Positions 7,850-13,580 of a DNA stretch of 14,239 bases are shown here, in pieces; the first letter of the stretch is position 1, and every line of letters begins with the position of its first letter. Source of the DNA: Eubacteriales bacterium. GTDB taxonomy: Bacteria > Bacillota_A > Clostridia > Christensenellales > Aristaeellaceae. The stretch spans positions 1 to 14,239 of the forward strand of contig JAUMYC010000045.1 of NCBI GenBank assembly GCA_030528845.1. The letters run 5' to 3'. A program made the translations under genes and the position numbers. The notes beneath the pieces were generated by a model. That model ran no database searches. It had not been told where the DNA came from and saw only the letters and a list, made by a program, of their open reading frames with translations.

Positions 7850-8482
7850 ATGAAAACCAACAAGTTGGTATTCCTGGGTCCCCCCGGCGCGGGAAAGGGC
7901 ACGCAGGCGGTTCGCGTGAGCGAAGAGCTGAAGATCCCCCACATCTCCACCGGAGATATTTTCCGCACGGAAATTCGTGAGAAGACCCCGCTTGGCGTCG
8001 AGGCGAAGAGCTATATCGACGCCGGCGGGCTCGTCCCCGACAGCGTAACCATTGGGATGGTGAAAAACCGTCTGGCCGAGGAAGACTGCAAAAACGGCTT
8101 CCTGCTCGACGGCTTCCCCCGCACGATCGGGCAGGCTGAGGCGCTGGACACCTTCGCTAAGCCGGACATGGTGGTGGACATCGCCGTGGCCGACGAAAAG
8201 CTGATGGCCCGTCTCACCGGCAGGCGCGTTTGCGCCAAGTGCGCCGGCACCTTCCATATTTCCAGCCTCGCTTCTTGCGATGTCTGCCCGGAATGCGGCG
8301 GCGAGCTCTATCAGCGCGACGACGACAAGCCGGAGACCATCCAGAGCAGGCTCAACGCCTATCATGAGCAGACGGCGCCGCTCATCGGCTATTACACCGA
8401 GGCCGGCATCCTGCGCGTGGTAGAAGGAGATCAGAAACCGGACGACGTTTTCGCGTCCGTAATGGCGGAGCTGAAGGAATGA
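7850..8482 (+). CDS. adk: Adenylate kinase, zinc-LID type
   Basis: Adenylate kinase interconverts ATP + AMP and 2 ADP in the cytoplasm. The 210-aa protein has the Walker A loop GPPGAGKGT (10-18), the AMP-binding segment HISTGDIFR, DGFPRT (87-92) and the LID segment starting GRRVCAKC. Cysteines C128, C131, C146 and C149 form the zinc site seen in Gram-positive enzymes. The spacing between the pairs is 14 residues, against 16 in the B. subtilis enzyme as I recall it, and there is an extra Cys at 143. The gene starts two bases after the secY stop. The only SD-like stretch (AAGGGG, 7830-7835) is 14 bases away, so expression probably depends on coupling to secY. Confidence 0.98.
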   Translation: MKTNKLVFLGPPGAGKGTQAVRVSEELKIPHISTGDIFRTEIREKTPLGVEAKSYIDAGGLVPDSVTIGMVKNRLAEEDCKNGFLLDGFPRTIGQAEALDTFAKPDMVVDIAVADEKLMARLTGRRVCAKCAGTFHISSLASCDVCPECGGELYQRDDDKPETIQSRLNAYHEQTAPLIGYYTEAGILRVVEGDQKPDDVFASVMAELKE

Positions 8483-9243
8483 TCATGATTAAGAACGCGG
8501 CGCAGATCGAAAAGATGCGCGCTGCGGGAGCGCTGCTGGCCCGGATCCGCGACCGGGTAAAGGACGCGGTGAAACCGGGCATGACCACGCTCCAGCTCGA
8601 TGAGATGGCGGAAACGCTGATTCGCGAAGCGGGAGCGACGCCTTCCTTCAAGGGCTACCACGGCTTCCCCTACACCCTGTGCACCTCCGTGGGCAGCACA
8701 GTGGTGCACGGGTTCCCGAACAGCACGCCCCTTGAGGAAGGCCAGCTGCTTTCCATTGATACGGGCCTGGTCCTCGACGGCTGGCAGGCCGACAGCGCGG
8801 TGAGCGTGCTGGTGGGCGGCGAAGGCACGGAAGAGGCCAAGAGGCTGCTTCGTGTGACGGAGGAATGCTTCTGGCGCGGTGTCAAAGCCGCGCGCGAAGG
8901 CAACCGCATCGGCGATATCGGCTATGCGGTGCAAAAGCATGCCGAAGAGAACGGCTTTGGCGTGATCCGCGTCCTGTGCGGACACGGCATCGGCCGCAAT
9001 ATGCATGAAGAGCCCGACGTGCCCAACTTTGGAGAGCCCGGCAGAGGGCCGCGCCTCAAGCGCGGGATGACCATCTGCATTGAACCGATGATCAGCGCGG
9101 GCCACTATTCGGTGCACACGCAGCCGGACGGCTGGGGAGTTGTCACCGACGACGGAAGCATCTGCTCGCACTACGAACACACCATCTGCATCACGGCGGA
9201 TGCGCCTGAGATACTCACTCTCGGAGGCAAAGAATGCAAGTGA
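8479..9243 (+). CDS. map: Methionine aminopeptidase, type I
   Basis: It removes the initiator Met from nascent proteins at the tunnel exit. The 254-aa sequence is a short type Ia enzyme with no N-terminal SH3 or zinc extension. All five metal ligands are in place: D94, D105, H169 (in CGHGIGR), E202 (IEPM) and E233 (YEHT), as is substrate-binding H77. The first ATG overlaps the adk stop (ATGA); a second in-frame ATG at 8485 is also possible. GGAG at 8467-8470 serves the first with 8-base spacing and AAGGA at 8474-8478 serves the second with 6, so I cannot separate the two. The 3' end overlaps the next gene by 10 bases. Confidence 0.98.
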   Translation: MIMIKNAAQIEKMRAAGALLARIRDRVKDAVKPGMTTLQLDEMAETLIREAGATPSFKGYHGFPYTLCTSVGSTVVHGFPNSTPLEEGQLLSIDTGLVLDGWQADSAVSVLVGGEGTEEAKRLLRVTEECFWRGVKAAREGNRIGDIGYAVQKHAEENGFGVIRVLCGHGIGRNMHEEPDVPNFGEPGRGPRLKRGMTICIEPMISAGHYSVHTQPDGWGVVTDDGSICSHYEHTICITADAPEILTLGGKECK

Positions 9244-9506
9244 AACCCATAGGCGTCGGAAGCGTCGTCCGCTCCCGCGCAGGCCGGGACGCCGGAGATC
9301 TCTTTCTGGTGGTCGGCATTCTTGACCAAGAGTACGTCCTTCTTGCAAACGGCGAACTGCGCAAGGCAGAAAAGCCCAAGAAGAAGAAGCTCAAGCACCT
9401 TTCGGCCACGGGCCGGAAGATCGAACAGGCCGAGGAAGCAGCCCGGCAGGGCAGCTTGACAAACGCACAGATACGCAGCTGGCTATCGAACGAGGAGGAG
9501 CTATAA
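9234..9506 (+). CDS. KOW-domain RNA-binding protein (YbzG/L14e-like)
   Basis: This 90-aa basic protein occupies the map-infA position where many Bacillota carry a short KOW-domain protein (ybzG in B. subtilis). The N-terminal half (about residues 6-45) reads as a KOW/SH3-like beta fold: GSVVRSRAGRDAGDLFLVVG, then EYVLLANGELRK. It is followed by a lysine cluster KPKKKKLKHL (48-57) and a helical, glutamate-rich tail. That layout suggests RNA or ribosome binding, but no role can be shown from sequence. GGAGG at 9223-9227, inside map, sets the ATG six bases later. Its own end (GAGGAGGAG, 9492-9500) is the SD for infA. Confidence 0.9.
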   Translation: MQVKPIGVGSVVRSRAGRDAGDLFLVVGILDQEYVLLANGELRKAEKPKKKKLKHLSATGRKIEQAEEAARQGSLTNAQIRSWLSNEEEL

Positions 9507-9728
9507 GTGTCCAAATCCGATCTTATCGAAGTTGAGGGCGTCGTCCTCAAATCGCTTCCCAACGCGGTATTCGAAGTGGAACTTCCGAACGGACACAAGA
9601 TTACCGCGCATGTATCCGGAAAAATGCGCATGAACTACATACGCATTTATCCTGGAGATAAAGTAACGTTAGAATTGTCGCCGTATGATTTAACTAAGGG
9701 TCGAATCACATGGCGCAGCAAGACCTGA
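9507..9728 (+). CDS. infA: Translation initiation factor IF-1
   Basis: IF-1 occupies the ribosomal A site during initiation. The 73-aa protein is a single OB fold with the expected blocks [40 protein letters not shown] and [18 protein letters not shown]. The usual MRMHFIRI stretch is MRMNYIRI here, and the C-terminus is TWRSKT instead of the common YRYK type; both look like tolerated variation. The start is GTG directly after the preceding TAA, with GAGGAGGAG six bases upstream. It is the last gene before the gaps widen. Confidence 0.97.
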   Translation: MSKSDLIEVEGVVLKSLPNAVFEVELPNGHKITAHVSGKMRMNYIRIYPGDKVTLELSPYDLTKGRITWRSKT

Positions 9729-9831
9729 ACGCAGATACGCCGCTGCAGCATGCCGCAGGGCATGTAAGAATAACAGCAGGAGCCGCGAGGCCGCCTGCAG
9801 GCGTGGGAATAACATCCAGGAGGGAACCACA
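9729..9831 (+). promoter_or_regulatory. Structured infA-rpmJ spacer, two hairpins
   Basis: This spacer holds no gene. Hairpin 1 pairs 9749-9754 with 9759-9764 (CATGCC/GGCATG, loop GCAG). Hairpin 2 pairs 9776-9780 with 9794-9798 (GCAGG/CCTGC) and, past a small internal loop, 9782-9784 with 9789-9791, capped by a GNRA-type GCGA tetraloop. No T-tract follows either, so they are not simple terminators. The rpmJ SD is AGGAGGG at 9818-9824, seven bases from its ATG. I found no clear anti-SD in the spacer. It may be an RNA control element or processing site; function is unknown. Confidence 0.45.
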
Positions 9832-9945
9832 ATGAAAGTTAGACCTTCCGTCAAGCCCATGTGCGAAAAGTGCAAGATCATTCGCCGCAAGGGCCGCGTG
9901 ATGATCATCTGCGAAAACCCGAAGCACAAGCAGAGGCAGGGCTAA
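9832..9945 (+). CDS. rpmJ: 50S ribosomal protein L36, zinc form
   Basis: L36 is the smallest 50S protein and organises 23S rRNA near the factor-binding region. The 37-codon gene reads [20 protein letters not shown] followed by [18 protein letters not shown]11, C14, C27 and H32 form the CX2C-X12-C-X4-H zinc site of the canonical form. AGGAGGG at 9818-9824 is seven bases before the ATG. It is flanked by unusually long spacers on both sides (103 and 176 nt), unlike any gene upstream of it in the window. Confidence 0.98.
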   Translation: MKVRPSVKPMCEKCKIIRRKGRVMIICENPKHKQRQG

Positions 9946-10121
9946 GCAACGGCCCAACGTTGTAGACCGTAGCGCTCGCGTCGTTACCTCTTGACGACGG
10001 AGAGCGACCGTCATAGACCATTGGCCAAGGAGCGGCTGCCGAGGCCAGAGGCTTATCCGCACGGAGCCGCCCGCACAGACGCGGGGCGGCGAGCAAATGA
10101 ACACGGAGGTGCAAGCAATCC
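9946..10121 (+). promoter_or_regulatory. Structured rpmJ-rpsM leader with possible SD-pairing pseudoknot
   Basis: No supported ORF lies here. Hairpin A pairs 9947-9951 with 9958-9962. Hairpin B pairs 9973-9977 with 10002-10006 and 9979-9984 with 9994-9999 (11 bp in all), with loop TACCTCTTG at 9985-9993. Hairpin C pairs 10022-10026 with 10043-10047. Hairpin D pairs 10066-10072 with 10084-10090 (GCCGCCC/GGGCGGC). Loop B bases 9986-9990 (ACCTC) are fully complementary to 10106-10110 (GAGGT) of the rpsM SD, and flanking G-U pairs can extend this to seven. In E. coli, S4 binds a pseudoknot before rpsM and represses translation. This element sits in the same place, but S4 binding here is inferred. 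No T-tract follows hairpin D. Confidence 0.6.
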
Positions 10122-10499
10122 ATGGCACGCATCGCAGGCGTCGACCTTCCCAGGGAGAAGCGCATTGAAATCGCGCTGACCTATATCTACGGAATCGGTC
10201 CGAACATCGCCAACGAAATTATCGCGGGCACCGGCGTCAACCCGGACACCCGCGTCAAGGATCTCACTGAAGCTGAAATTGGTAAGCTGCGCGATTTCAT
10301 CGACGCGAACGTGAAGGTCGAAGGTGACCTTCGCCGTGAAGTTTCGATGAACATCAAGAGGCTTATGGAGATCGGCTGCTATCGCGGTCTCCGTCACCGC
10401 AGGGGTCTGCCGGTCCGCGGCCAGAACACCAAGCAGAACGCCCGCACCCGCAAGGGCCCCAAGAAGCAGGTCGCCGGTAAGAAGAAGGACGCCAGGTAA
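10122..10499 (+). CDS. rpsM: 30S ribosomal protein S13
   Basis: S13 in the 30S head contacts P-site tRNA and forms bridges to the 50S. The 125-aa product starts [20 protein letters not shown], has the helix-hairpin-helix stretch [14 protein letters not shown] at about 20-33, and carries the C-terminal signature [19 protein letters not shown] (86-104) with a lysine-rich tail. Its SD GGAGGTG (10105-10111) is ten bases from the ATG and is the segment that can pair with the upstream hairpin loop. It is the first gene of the classical alpha cluster. Confidence 0.98.
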   Translation: MARIAGVDLPREKRIEIALTYIYGIGPNIANEIIAGTGVNPDTRVKDLTEAEIGKLRDFIDANVKVEGDLRREVSMNIKRLMEIGCYRGLRHRRGLPVRGQNTKQNARTRKGPKKQVAGKKKDAR

Positions 10500-10519
10500 G
10501 GCGGAAGGAGACTTGAGAA

Positions 10520-10918
10520 ATGGCAAACGCGAAGCTCAAAAAGGTTACCCGCCGCCGCCGCGAGAAGAAGCTGGTTGAGCGCGGAGCAGCCCATATCAGC
10601 TCGTCTTTCAACAATACTATCGTAACCATCACCGACACCAACGGCAACGCCCTGTCCTGGGCCTCCGCCGGTGGTCTCGGCTTCCGCGGCAGCAAGAAGT
10701 CTACTCCCTTCGCGGCGCAGACTGCTGCTGAAACCGCTGCCAAGGCCGCTATGGAATACGGCCTGAAGACTGTCGAAGTCTATGTCAAGGGCCCGGGCGC
10801 CGGCCGCGAAGCCGCCATCCGTTCCCTGCAGGCCGCCGGTCTGGAAGTGAACATGATCAAGGACGTGACGCCGATCCCGCACAACGGATGCCGTCCGCCC
10901 AAGCGTCGTAGAGTGTAA
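10520..10918 (+). CDS. rpsK: 30S ribosomal protein S11
   Basis: S11 forms part of the 30S platform, near the E site and the path of the SD helix. The 132-aa sequence shows the conserved [37 protein letters not shown] and the universal C-terminus [18 protein letters not shown]. It lies 20 nt after rpsM, with AAGGAG at 10505-10510 nine bases before the ATG. Length is typical and there is nothing anomalous. Confidence 0.98.
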   Translation: MANAKLKKVTRRRREKKLVERGAAHISSSFNNTIVTITDTNGNALSWASAGGLGFRGSKKSTPFAAQTAAETAAKAAMEYGLKTVEVYVKGPGAGREAAIRSLQAAGLEVNMIKDVTPIPHNGCRPPKRRRV

Positions 10919-10933
10919 GGGAGGGTATTGACA

Positions 10934-11560
10934 ATGGCAAGATACACCGGTTCCGTGTGCCGTCTGTGCCGCCGCGAGGGACAGAAGCTGTTCCTGAAGG
11001 GCGACAAGTGCTACGGCCCCAAGTGCGCCGTTACCGCCCGCCCGACTCCTCCGGGCGAACACGGCCATGCGCGTGCCCGCAAGATGAGCGATTACGGCAT
11101 GCAGCTGCGTGAAAAGCAGAAGACCCGTCGTGCCTATGGCATGACCGAGACCCAGTTCCGTCTGTACTTTGACAAGGCCGACAACCAGAAGGGCAACACT
11201 GGTGAAAACCTGCTGATCATGCTCGAGCGTCGTCTGGACAACGTCGTGTACCGTCTGGGCTTCGGCACCAGCCGTCCGCACTCCCGCCAGCTTGTCCGTC
11301 ACGGCCACATCTATGTCAACGGCAAGAAGGTCAACATCCCGTCCTTCCTGGTTTCTGTGAATGACGTTATCTCCGTTCGTGAAAAGAGCGCCGATACCGA
11401 ATATTTCAAGAACATGAGGCAGGGCACCGGCAAGGTCGTCCCGAAGTGGCTGACCGTCGACGCCGAAAACCTCAAGGGCGTTGTCGCCGCTATGCCGGCG
11501 CGTGAGGACATCGATCTGACGATCGAAGAGCATCTCATCGTCGAAAGGTACTCCCGCTAA
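10934..11560 (+). CDS. rpsD: 30S ribosomal protein S4, zinc form
   Basis: S4 nucleates 30S assembly and in several bacteria represses its own operon. I start at ATG 10934 (MARYTGSVC), with GGGAGGG (10919-10925) eight bases upstream; the TTG six bases earlier has poor spacing. That gives 208 aa. C9, C12, C26 and C31 make the CX2C-X13-CX4C zinc knuckle of the C+ type. The S4 RNA-binding domain includes [20 protein letters not shown] and [20 protein letters not shown]. The gene ends in tandem in-frame stops (TAA TAG). In B. subtilis rpsD lies elsewhere in the genome; its place here is typical of Clostridia. Confidence 0.98.
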   Translation: MARYTGSVCRLCRREGQKLFLKGDKCYGPKCAVTARPTPPGEHGHARARKMSDYGMQLREKQKTRRAYGMTETQFRLYFDKADNQKGNTGENLLIMLERRLDNVVYRLGFGTSRPHSRQLVRHGHIYVNGKKVNIPSFLVSVNDVISVREKSADTEYFKNMRQGTGKVVPKWLTVDAENLKGVVAAMPAREDIDLTIEEHLIVERYSR

Positions 11561-11704
11561 TAGTGATATTCCTCAACCGACAGGAACATCGATGCGACGC
11601 CGCGCCCTGTATGCGCGGCTTCGCTGCCCGGTTTATCGCCGGGCGGATCACCGCTGCAGATGGCACCGGCCTTGGCAGCGATGGAAAGTGAGGGTATGCT
11701 TTTC
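11561..11704 (+). promoter_or_regulatory. Structured rpsD-rpoA leader, three hairpins closed by an anti-SD
   Basis: This gap holds no supported ORF. Three GC-rich hairpins follow one another: 11599-11605 with 11613-11619 (GCCGCGC/GCGCGGC), 11626-11631 with 11639-11644 (GCCCGG/CCGGGC, extendable by two pairs), and 11652-11657 with 11675-11680 (CGCTGC/GCAGCG). The segment CCTCA at 11571-11575 is complementary to TGAGG at 11689-11693 in the rpoA SD, with one further G-U pair. If formed, this would close a multibranch loop and hide the SD. The pairings are read directly from sequence; the regulatory role and any ligand are inferred. Confidence 0.55.
11690..11695 (+). promoter_or_regulatory. Ribosome-binding site that decides the rpoA start
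   Basis: GAGGGT lies nine bases before ATG 11705. The in-frame ATG at 11660 has no SD and falls inside the third hairpin of the leader; the ATG at 11696 touches this SD directly. Confidence 0.8.
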
Positions 11705-12670
11705 ATGATCGAAATTGAAAAACCGAGAATTGAACGTATTGAGGCTGATGATTCCAACAGCTACGGCAAGTTTGTCGTAGAGCCGCTCGAGCGTGGCTTC
11801 GGCCAGACTCTGGGCAACAGCCTGCGTCGTGTGCTGCTCAATTCCCTTCCCGGCGTCGCGCCCACCTGCGTGCGCATCGAAGGCGTGCAGCATGAATTTT
11901 CCACCGTCCCCGGCGTGAAGGAGGACGTGACCGAGCTGATCCTGAATCTGAAGAAGCTTTCTATCAAGATGCACACCGATCAGCCCAAGGTCATCACCAT
12001 CGACGCCAGCGGCGAGGGCGAAGTCACGGCCGGCGATATCAAATGCGACGAGGAAGTCGAGATCGTGGATCCGCAGATGCACATCGCGACGCTGAACGAA
12101 GGCGCGCACCTGCAGATGCAGGTGACCATCGAAAAGGGCCGCGGCTATGTGCCGGCGGAGCGCAACAAGCAGATCGCCTCGGAGCGCGACAAGGTCGGCA
12201 TGCCGATCGGCGTGATCCCGATGGATTCCATCTTCACGCCCATCCGCAAGGTCGCCTATGCCGTGGAAGACACGCGCGTAGGCCAGATCACCGACTATGA
12301 CAAGCTCACCTTGGAAGTTTGGACCGACGGCTCCATCCTGCCCAAGGAAGCGCTTGCCAGCGCGGCGCAGATCATCACCAACAACATGCGCCTGTTCATC
12401 GATCTGACGATGAACGTGGCTCGCGTCGATTTCAGCGAGCCGGAAGAAGACAACAAGGGTAAGGTCTTGGAGATGACCATCGAAGAGCTGGATCTCTCCG
12501 TCCGAGCCTTCAACTGCCTCAAGCGCGCAGGCATCAACACTGTGGCTGAACTGGTTCAGCGCAATCAGGAAGACATGATGAAGGTGCGCAACCTTGGCAA
12601 AAAGTCCCTGGAAGAGGTCGAGCAGAAGCTGGTCGCTCTGGGGCTGAGGCTGAAGGTACCTGAGGAATAA
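11705..12670 (+). CDS. rpoA: DNA-directed RNA polymerase subunit alpha
   Basis: Alpha dimerises to start RNA polymerase assembly, and its C-terminal domain binds UP elements and activators. From ATG 11705 the protein is 321 aa and begins [13 protein letters not shown], matching the family N-terminus. The assembly domain contains [20 protein letters not shown] (26-45) and [12 protein letters not shown] (144-155). After a short acidic linker, the C-terminal domain has [20 protein letters not shown], in which R267 corresponds to the DNA-contacting Arg265 of E. coli, and [12 protein letters not shown] longer reading frame to 11660 would add 15 atypical residues and is rejected. It is preceded by a structured leader, so it may be translated independently of rpsD. 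Confidence 0.98.
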   Translation: MIEIEKPRIERIEADDSNSYGKFVVEPLERGFGQTLGNSLRRVLLNSLPGVAPTCVRIEGVQHEFSTVPGVKEDVTELILNLKKLSIKMHTDQPKVITIDASGEGEVTAGDIKCDEEVEIVDPQMHIATLNEGAHLQMQVTIEKGRGYVPAERNKQIASERDKVGMPIGVIPMDSIFTPIRKVAYAVEDTRVGQITDYDKLTLEVWTDGSILPKEALASAAQIITNNMRLFIDLTMNVARVDFSEPEEDNKGKVLEMTIEELDLSVRAFNCLKRAGINTVAELVQRNQEDMMKVRNLGKKSLEEVEQKLVALGLRLKVPEE

Positions 12671-12691
12671 TGATTTAAGGAGGGTCCAACC

Positions 12692-13201
12692 ATGGCCAAT
12701 CGCAAGCTGGGCAGGCCTACCAACCAGCGCAAGGCGCTTCTGCGCAACCAGGTGACGAACCTGATCTGGTATGGTAAGATCGAAACGACTCTCCAGCGCG
12801 CCAAAGAGGTCAGCTCCATGGCTGAGCATCTGATCGCTCTGGCAGTGAGGGAGTGCGATAACGTCGTCGAAGTCTCCAAGGAGACCATGAACGAAAAGGG
12901 ACAGGCCGTCACCGTCACTGTGAAGAATGACGCCCCGTCCAAGCTGCATGCGCGCCGTCAGATGATGCGCGTGCTCTATGAGATCCCGGCAGCTCGCAAT
13001 GAGAAAGAGACCAAGAAGGAATACAAGGAGCGTACCGCTGCTGTCAAGCATCCCGTCGTGGAGAAGCTGATGCGCGAGCACGGCCCCAAGTATAAGGCTC
13101 GTACTGCCGAAAAGGGTCAGGGCGGCGGCTACACCCGCATCATCAAGAAGGGCCCCCGTCGCGGCGACGCGGCCGAGATGGTCATTCTCGAGCTGGTGTA
13201 A
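12692..13201 (+). CDS. rplQ: 50S ribosomal protein L17, long form
   Basis: L17 lies near the tunnel exit on the solvent side of the 50S. The N-terminal core [20 protein letters not shown] and the C-terminal [20 protein letters not shown] are fully conserved. At 169 aa it is clearly longer than the usual 112-127. An inserted segment at about residues 57-84 ([18 protein letters not shown] and onward), of alternating beta-type composition, separates the N-terminal helices from the [10 protein letters not shown] motif. Long L17 forms with an insertion here occur in some Clostridia, as far as I recall. AAGGAGGG at 12677-12684 is seven bases before the ATG. It is the last gene of the cluster. Confidence 0.98.
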   Translation: MANRKLGRPTNQRKALLRNQVTNLIWYGKIETTLQRAKEVSSMAEHLIALAVRECDNVVEVSKETMNEKGQAVTVTVKNDAPSKLHARRQMMRVLYEIPAARNEKETKKEYKERTAAVKHPVVEKLMREHGPKYKARTAEKGQGGGYTRIIKKGPRRGDAAEMVILELV

Positions 13202-13217
13202 CAGGAAAAAACAAGAG

Positions 13218-13254
13218 AAGCCTGCATGCGAAGAGCATACGGGCTTTTTCTTTT
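13218..13254 (+). terminator. Intrinsic terminator after rplQ
   Basis: The stem 13220-13229 pairs with 13235-13244 (GCCTGCATGC against GCATACGGGC), with one C-A mismatch and one G-U pair and loop GAAGA. Two A-T pairs extend its base, and the tract TTTTTCTTTT follows at 13245-13254. It begins about 17 bases after the rplQ stop and should end the whole ribosomal transcript. Confidence 0.9.
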
Positions 13255-13356
13255 GTCCCGAAAACCGCCCCAGCAGGCGTATATTTCCGGAAGATCTGCC
13301 CATGCTGATGGATAGAAAAACCATCCGCTGTGCGGATCTGTAGGGAGGTTTGGGGG
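13255..13356 (+). other. Spacer with a weak -10-like box and alternative hairpins
   Basis: TATATT at 13280-13285 resembles a -10 box (5 of 6), but no good -35 lies 16-18 bases upstream; the nearest candidate TTGTCC at 13253-13258 is 21 bases away. ATCCGC (13323-13328) pairs with GCGGAT (13332-13337) around a TGT triloop. The alternative GATGG (13307-13311)/CCATC (13321-13325) pairing excludes it. These sit just before the SD of the small ORF at 13357. It could be a short 5' leader; the evidence is thin. Confidence 0.25.
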
Positions 13357-13431
13357 ATGATCATGTGTCTGATCGGTCTGCTGATCGCGATCATTAGTAT
13401 TGTGGGCGGGAAGAGCGCGACGATCCGCTGA
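13357..13431 (+). CDS. Possible 24-aa hydrophobic small membrane protein
   Basis: I do not recognise this ORF. It encodes MIMCLIGLLIAIISIVGG followed by KSATIR. That is one hydrophobic segment of about 17 residues, long enough for a short transmembrane helix, and a small polar, positively charged tail. The SD AGGGAGGT at 13342-13349 is near-perfect and seven bases from the ATG. It lies between two terminators in a convergent intergenic region, where a spurious strong SD plus a clean hydrophobic frame is less expected, though the ORF is very short and could be chance. Architecture resembles many small membrane peptides, including type I toxin peptides, but no homology is claimed. A promoter is not convincingly visible. 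Confidence 0.35.
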   Translation: MIMCLIGLLIAIISIVGGKSATIR

Positions 13432-13530
13432 GAGCGGCCTGTGCGGGCGTTCGCTTGCCGGAGAGCAGGGATAGGCGCGCGCCCGAAAAGCGGCAGGCAG
13501 GGCGTCTCAGGGCGCTCTGCGAGGGCAGGC
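13432..13530. other. GC-rich spacer with a long imperfect stem-loop
   Basis: GCTTGCCG at 13453-13460 pairs with CGGCAGGC at 13491-13498 (8 bp, one G-U when read on the + strand). The enclosed 30 bases include the palindrome GGCGCGCGCC at 13474-13483. No T-tract follows on the + strand and no SD-preceded ORF is visible. I assign no function. Confidence 0.3.
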
Positions 13531-13565
13531 AAAAAGGAGCTCCCCCGTTGTCGGGGGAGCTCCTT
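13531..13565 (-). terminator. Strong intrinsic terminator of the minus-strand gene
   Basis: A perfect 14-bp inverted repeat pairs 13534-13547 (AAGGAGCTCCCCCG) with 13552-13565 around a four-base loop. On the minus strand it is followed by five Ts (the A run at 13531-13535). It begins 15 bases after the stop codon of the convergent gene. On the + strand only TTGTGCTGT follows, so it is weaker in that direction but would still block read-through structurally. Confidence 0.88.
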
Positions 13566-13580
13566 GTGCTGTGCGGTGAT

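Noticed and set aside
9456..9485. TTGACA within the KOW gene as an internal promoter for infA
   Set aside because: No acceptable -10 at 16-18 bases; the sequence there is CTGGCT.
9750..9767. Five-codon ORF (ATG to TAA) in hairpin 1 of the infA-rpmJ spacer
   Set aside because: It has no SD and is too short to distinguish from chance.
9991..10019. Promoter-like TTGACG, 17 bases, TAGACC in the rpsM leader
   Set aside because: The -10 half matches only three of six bases, and the -35 half lies inside hairpin B, which explains it better. It cannot be excluded without transcript mapping.
10066..10100. Strong GC hairpin before rpsM as a terminator
   Set aside because: No T-tract follows and the SD of rpsM comes immediately after; it fits a structured leader better.
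9991..10179. A short + strand frame from the rpsM leader into rpsM
   Set aside because: It has a TTG start without SD, overlaps rpsM out of frame, and its composition follows the hairpins.
10928..10956. TTGACA at the rpsD start as a promoter
   Set aside because: No -10 at proper spacing, and it overlaps the start-codon region of rpsD.
11648..13324. A 558-codon minus-strand open frame opposite rpoA and rplQ
   Set aside because: It is a shadow of the codon bias of rpoA and rplQ. It also crosses the rplQ terminator and has no family motif.
13182..13532. A 116-codon minus-strand frame in the 3' intergenic region
   Set aside because: It spans the rplQ terminator and the end of rplQ, has no SD-supported start or recognisable motif, and conflicts with the better-supported small ORF on the + strand.
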